From assembly GCA_030762895.1 (NCBI GenBank), contig CM061067.1, forward strand, positions 100,442,602 through 100,506,601: a stretch of 64,000 nt of DNA, read 5' to 3'. The DNA comes from Sophora flavescens. Its lineage: Eukaryota > Streptophyta > Magnoliopsida > Fabales > Fabaceae. Under the pieces are notes generated by a model. It saw only the letters and a program-made list of their open reading frames with translations. It was not told the DNA's origin and did no database searches. Shown here one piece after another: positions 59,001 through 64,000 of the stretch (position 1 is the stretch's first letter; each line of letters opens with the position of its first letter). Made by a program: the position numbers and the translations under genes.

Positions 59001-59713
59001 TAGGTGGAACATCCTAACGGGAATGAGGGTGTGCCCCGATGCAAATGAGGGATGGTGATAGGAGTGGTAGTGGCCACGATAACGTAAATACACGGTGACA
59101 GGATTAGAGAGGTTACGTTAAAATTAAGTGTTAGATTACCTGAGAGTAAGGGTAGAGGATGATATATATTTACCTGAGGAAGATTCGTTAGTTATGTGTG
59201 TTGATTGTCTGTGACAATTACTGTATAATTTGCTATGACTCTTTTCATTTTTTTGGTGACAGAACTGTTTCTTATCCCCTGTATATTTATGCATGTTGTA
59301 TTTTATCTCCTTGTGGAATCGTATGAGAAGACCCTGTGGATGAGCGTAACCAGGAGGAGTTGGATGGGACTCCCTATGAACCGGAGGCGGGAGGACGAGC
59401 TGTGACCCATGATGATTAGGGTCTAGTTAGTTATGGCCAGTGCGTCTCGTGAGGCGTATTTTTATGATGTTTTCCGTTGTTTAACTTTTTGTCTAAGTAT
59501 ATGCCTGTGAGGGATCCTACTGATAGGGTATCCTCAACAGTGTTTTGTAATCTGCATAATATACTTATATTGTGATATGCCATTCTATATGAAGTTGTAT
59601 ACTTTATAAGTTAAGTTTTAATTTTTAAGTATTTTTACGTTAAGCGTGCGATTAAGTAATTATATAATGAGGTTTTAATCTAATGATACAAAGAGGCACA
59701 GCGGGGTGTCTCA
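56018..59713 (+). repeat. element F right LTR
   Basis: 3696 bp, TGTAAAAGCC to GGTGTCTCA. Lacks the foldback insertion; has 10 palindrome units (58604-58893), four GATCATGGAC units and the short frame (59324-59419), whose CGA codon at the start is TGA here. Confidence 0.9.
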
Positions 59714-59829
59714 CCATACACTCCTTGTAGCTACATAATCTCTTCGAAGTTTCATCAACAACAACATCTAGTTTCTCCAATCTCTCTTGGCCGAACCATG
59801 GACAAGGGAGAAGCACCGCCCTTTTGAAA

Positions 59830-61689
59830 TGGCACAAAAAAACACTAGAAGGGGGGGTTGAATAGTGTTTTCGAAAATCAGAGTTTAAGAAGCTCCAAAC
59901 AAAATCACTGAATGAACGTGGCTCTTAGAACACATGCCTTTCACAACAGACTGATTAGTAACTATATAACATACCCAAGTTAGTTACTTAAAAGAGTTAA
60001 ACAACTGAATAATAAAGTAAATGATAGAGAGAGATAATTTACTCAGATTTGTCCTGGTTCACCCACAAACTTTGGGCTACATCCAATCCTTGGCTTTACC
60101 AAGTTTTAACACTATAAGTGATCAAGGTCACAGACAAGTATTTGCACACCTAGCCTATACAGGCTCAACCACAAGTATTGTTTGCATACCTAGCCTCTTC
60201 AGACTCAACAAGTATTCTTGAAACAAGCCTCTTCAGACTCAGTTTTGAGAGAGTTTTGAAGCACAACTTCAAAGTTAAAAAGAAATTCAACCAATCTTTA
60301 AACACTACAGAGAGTGAATATGAACTTGAAACTTGGTGAGTTGCAGATGAGTTCTTCTTCAAATGATTTTTCAGAGTGTGAAGAAGATATGTGAGTGATG
60401 AGAGCTTTCAGGTATTGATCTGATAAGATGAGTACTGTTCTTTGAGTAATATAGCTTTTCAACTGACGAGTAATTTCTCTGGTTGCTTATCACTATATCA
60501 CATCACTACTTTTCAGTCTTCGACTTCTTCTACTATTTAACTTGATCACAAAGATCCGTTGAGATGTATTTGAGAATCTTCAGCTTTGTTCTTTAGGAAT
60601 AGCCGTTCTGACTTGATAATAAATGATTTGAAGAACGTTGGAGATTCCTTGTTGACATCTAACTATAACAGATATGCTTTTCTGGCTTTGGGCAACGTTC
60701 TTTCCTTATTTGTGCAACACTTAGAAAAGCACAGATAAAGTAGCTTTTCTCTTACTAACATAAGGAATGCTTTTCTGGCTTTGCCCTTTTGTCTTTTCTC
60801 CTTTCTCTTATTTCGATTGAAGATAAGAAATATATTAATAAACTTCTTTCAAGTTTAATTAACTATATTTCAAATCACTCTTTACTTTTGAATCCAAGAT
60901 TAAGTGATTCCTTCATCGAGAGCTTTTCTCCTTGGCGCGTGCTTCAACAACACAGAGGTGACTTAGTGTTTCACATCTTCTAAGCTTGTGGATGTTAGAA
61001 TATCTTTTGAATCAAACATGTTAATCTGACAGAAAAGTGGTTCTGACTTTGTCAGAGGCTTAGACACATATTGAGAGAGATAGACGATTCAGTGAAGTGA
61101 GACTTCTTGATCTGTAATCTTGATCCTTCTTCTTTCAACTTTCTTCAGAAGATAGTATTTGTGTTCTTCGAGCACTTTGATCATTACTTTGAATGATAAC
61201 TTCTTCATGCTTCTTGGTCTTAAGCATAGTTAGTCAAGTAAGAACGAATAGTCTTTTATAAGAGTATTGCTTGATTTCTTTTCTTTCATTTGCTTATGAA
61301 TTGATAAATCCTTTTCCTTTAGCTTTCAGTGAAGATGACAATCATTGATTGCTTTGCTTTGATACTGCTGCTAGCTATTCTTCTTCATAGTTTGATAAGT
61401 CTGAAAGATGTTGATGTAGGCTTCAGTGAGTCAGGCTTCAGACGCATTGTACTTTAGACAGCTTTGAGTTAGACGTTTGTATGCAACCATTTGATCCTTT
61501 CATAATCTTCAGTTCACTTGTTCTTCTAAGATAGAATGCTTTGGCTACAAAACTCAAGTAGATGATTAGCAATGTTCATATGGTTCAATGTAAAATCAAT
61601 TATTTAAATGTTTGAGTTCATCAAAACACACAAGGGCCACAAGAGTGTGAGTCAGACGCATGACGAGTCAGACGCTTTATGACTTAACA
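59830..61689 (-). repeat. element H LTR (3' LTR in sense), Sirevirus type
   Basis: About 1860 bp, from TGGCACAAAAAAACAC to GACTTAACA on the plus strand. A G-rich tract AGAAGGGGGGGTTGAATAG lies near the left end and a segment at 60040-60110 (TTTGTCCTGGTTCACC, GGGCTACATCC) is typical of Sirevirus LTRs in reverse. A polypurine tract GAAAAGGGAGGAGAA follows on the minus strand. The left end could instead be 59825; the other LTR is outside the window. Confidence 0.75.
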
Positions 61690-62237
61690 TTCTCCTCCCT
61701 TTTCATGATGACAAACATTCCATAAGATTTTATATTGAACAAGCATAAGAGACAAAGATGATAAAAGTTTAGCACTGACAAATAAGAGATTATCAAAACA
61801 TTTTGATTCCATGAAAGTTTAGAGACTCCCCCTCAACTTATGCTATATTTAAAACAGTGAAGAGCTTTATCCTAACATACATTCTTGCTCTTTTTAAACT
61901 TTTTTTTTTGCTTTAAGTTGCTATGTTGCTTATGTTGCTTTATGTTATCCCCTTTTGGCATTATCAAAAAGGAAAGTACTTTGGTACTTTTTGGGGAGGC
62001 ATTTTACTAGAAAACAGACAAGTAAAGTTGGTAAAGAACAAAGCAGTCTCTACTAACACACAGATATAAGATAAACATTAACCAGCAATTAGATAAACAT
62101 GAGTCCAACCAAAGGCTCAAGAAGCTATCAAAACATAATGAGTCCTCAAAAATGGCTCAAACAAAGACAGAGATTTAAAACATAAGATCAGAAATATATC
62201 AAGATAAGGTGAATTAGGAACATCATCGAAAGACAGA
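61690..62237 (-). other. 3' non-coding interior of element H
   Basis: Starts with the polypurine tract and has further tracts on the minus strand near 61827-61835 (GAGGGGGAGT) and 61949-61958 (AAAAGGGGAT), the Sirevirus pattern. No coding region. Confidence 0.7.
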
Positions 62238-63991
62238 TTAATTCATTTTATCAATAATTTCGTGTAGAAGAGTCACGACTTGTTTCATTTCATGGCGCAT
62301 TCCAAGCAGTTCAGCACTAGCTATAGGATCTCTGACAACTGTAGGATTATGTTCAGCTCTTGGTTCATGTTGATTTGCTTGCTGTTCTGGCCGCGGGACT
62401 TCTTCTCTTGGGTGCACTGAAACGTCAGGGATAAGGGTAGCTTCAACCATTTCTTCATCAGAAATCATTGCCTCATGGTAGTTATCATACCAGGCAGAAG
62501 TAGGAGATTTGAAGATGGTGCAGACAACTCATCAGGAGAAGAGAGAGATACCAAACATGTTTCCTCAGCAAAAACTTCAGCAGTCATAGCTTCTTCCATT
62601 ACAACTTCAGCACATTGTAGAGCTTCATCTACTACATTTTCTTCATTTTGCTCAGAAGCTACAATCAATACATTCCTTGTTTCTTCTTCAAAAAGATTAA
62701 TCACGACACAATTATTGCAGAGAAGTTAATCATAGACGGAGTAGACACAGATACAGAAACTTGAGGGACAGAAGCATAGTATTCATCCTCAATATCAGAT
62801 AAATTTGGTTTAGATGTGATAACCAGATTTGGCAAACAGTTTTAAAAAAGAATAGTGACATAGTTTCTTAACACAAGAAAGGTGTTAGAAATGAAGCATA
62901 TGAAGTGATGCAGAGAGTTCAGACACATAAGTTGGTGTAAGGGAGGGAGGTTTCCAGATACAGATTCTTCATAAACAGGAGTTTTACACCACAAACTCAA
63001 TCTATTAACTAGAGAATGAGTGACTATGGTATAAAACAAACTTTCAGCTGACCTTTGAGGAGGAAGAGGCTCTTTTTCATCCTCATAGAAGATGGAATCC
63101 TCAAGCCATGTGATGAATTCTCTTGGACCAGTAAAGATGATATAAAAGGTGTTTCTGAAAAGATATACTCTTGTTCCAGACACAACCATGAACAGATAAC
63201 TTCTGAAAAAAGGATAGAGAGGTAAGGGTTGTGAGTGTCCAACATACCCAAAATGTTGCAAAGCAACAAAGCTGATCCTTCCATTCTGAGCGGGAGTCTT
63301 CCACTTATGATATTATATCGACCCAGATCCAGATGACTCAGTATCCCATTGACCCTTCTCATCCTCGAGATACACAGCCACATCTCTTGGAGTGCATATT
63401 CTCTTATCAATCTTTCTCTTGAGATCTTTCCTCTGAGTGTCATCCAAAAGAAATCTTGGAATGGGGACATGAGTATCATTTGCAATAAATTTCCTTGCCT
63501 TTACTGGTTTCTTCTTTCCCTTGGTTATTGCTGCTTCAAACTCTTTTTCAGAGACTTCACCAATTGTTTTCATTGGCTGTGGTGTAGTATCTTGAATTGG
63601 TCTGTACCTCATGCACTAGCCAAGTTTGTACTTTTCCCAACTTTGGTCAAACTCATTTAGTCTTTTTCTTCTTTCTTCCTTGGATTCTTCAACAATCTCT
63701 TCTTATTGCATTTCTTGTTCTTCTTCTTGTTCTACTTCTTGTCCAGACAGCCTTTTTCTGTAATGTTTCTTCATTCCTTGGTTCACAGATTTTGATACCT
63801 TTGTTTAATCTTCCTTCCTCTTTGTCAATTCTTCCTCCTTTTCTTTTTCTTGGTAATCTTTTCTTTTTGTTGAAACATTCAGACACACCAGCAACTAATT
63901 CAGATACAGATTTAGTTACTGAGAGTGATGGTTCTCCAGAGTTAGGTTTCTTTACCTTTATTTTCTTCCTACTATTCTCAGCCACAAACAC
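62238..63991 (-). pseudogene. broken extra ORF of element H (downstream-of-pol type)
   Basis: A series of minus-strand frames in order 63991-63689 (lysine/arginine-rich), 63612-63313, 63485-63024 or 63261-62842, 62704-62465 (Glu-rich) and 62468-62238, shifting frame several times. The last ends with a helical phrase LLGMRHEMKQVVTLLHEI and a stop; its ATG overlaps the preceding TGA. Position just upstream of the 3' non-coding region matches the additional, sometimes called envelope-like, ORF of some Sireviruses. I cannot confirm homology and see no membrane segment that settles it. The element continues beyond 64000. Confidence 0.5.
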
Positions 63992-64000
63992 TTCCTTTCT

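Larger units (their letters stand above)
50712..59713 (+). mobile_element. element F: chromovirus-derived retrotransposon with giant LTRs and almost no interior
   Basis: Ends TGTAACAGCC and GGTGTCTCA, flanked by TCATA (50707-50711) and CCATA (59714-59718), a 4-of-5 match. LTRs are 50712-54845 (4134 bp) and 56018-59713 (3696 bp); the interior is only 1172 bp. Primer site TGGCATCAGAGC at 54849-54860 is one base off the initiator tRNA-Met type. The interior keeps a gag-tail fragment and the AATTTCGAGGACGGAAT phrase plus purine tract of chromovirus 3' ends, but no protease or pol. The LTRs carry three kinds of internal repeats, which explain part of the length difference; a foldback insertion explains 226 bp of it. 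Confidence 0.9.

Noticed and set aside
50712..59713. Element F as two independent solo LTRs
   Set aside because: A primer site, gag-tail, 3' phrase and purine tract lie in correct order between them, and the outer flanks match at 4 of 5 bases.

Overview
The window is plant nuclear DNA. Evidence is a 12-exon gene with GT-AG introns encoding the replisome protein Ctf4/WDHD1, surrounded by LTR retrotransposons of plant lineages: Sirevirus-type Ty1/copia, Athila-type Ty3/gypsy and chromovirus-derived elements. The abundance of TAATCGATTA palindromes in Sirevirus-like LTRs is something I associate with legumes; this taxonomic guess is weak. More than 80% of the window is mobile DNA.

Layout. 1-1753: unassigned sequence, then a composite tandem-repeat locus (74-, 14- and 36-bp units). 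1754-31175: Sirevirus-type element A, inserted into the 36-bp array with a perfect CTTAA duplication; the array resumes in phase at 31176. The right LTR of A is broken by chromovirus-type, pol-less element B1 (11118-30451). B1 is split by Athila-type element C (11306-24112, duplication GCCAC). C is split by non-autonomous element E (13716-19062, duplication TGCCT). This is a nest of array > A > B1 > C > E. 31899-38135: a tRNA-like SINE split by D (31997-38058, duplication GAGGG), a relative of C. 38816-42923: B2, a solo LTR of the B1 family, itself holding a 792-bp solo LTR, G (duplication ACATT). 43887-49074: the CTF4/WDHD1 gene on the minus strand, with an E2F-type site upstream. 49408-49889: a foldback element. 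50712-59713: element F, same superfamily as B1, with two LTRs of about 4 kb and almost no interior, carrying a 223-bp foldback insertion in one LTR. 59830-64000: the 3' end of a second minus-strand Sirevirus-type element, H, running off the window.

The only host gene recognised is CTF4/WDHD1. In all seven retroelement copies whose full extent is visible I find no reverse transcriptase, RNase H or integrase. A has gag only, C and D have gag plus protease, E has one unrecognised ORF, and F and B1 have a gag-tail fragment. Any mobility would have to be supplied in trans. C, D and E share the same primer-binding site, the same type of polypurine tract, and related GC-rich palindromic modules just upstream of the TATA box. 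A copy of that module also sits in the unrelated LTR of B1. The B/F LTRs carry a short conserved reading frame whose differences between the two F LTRs are mostly synonymous.
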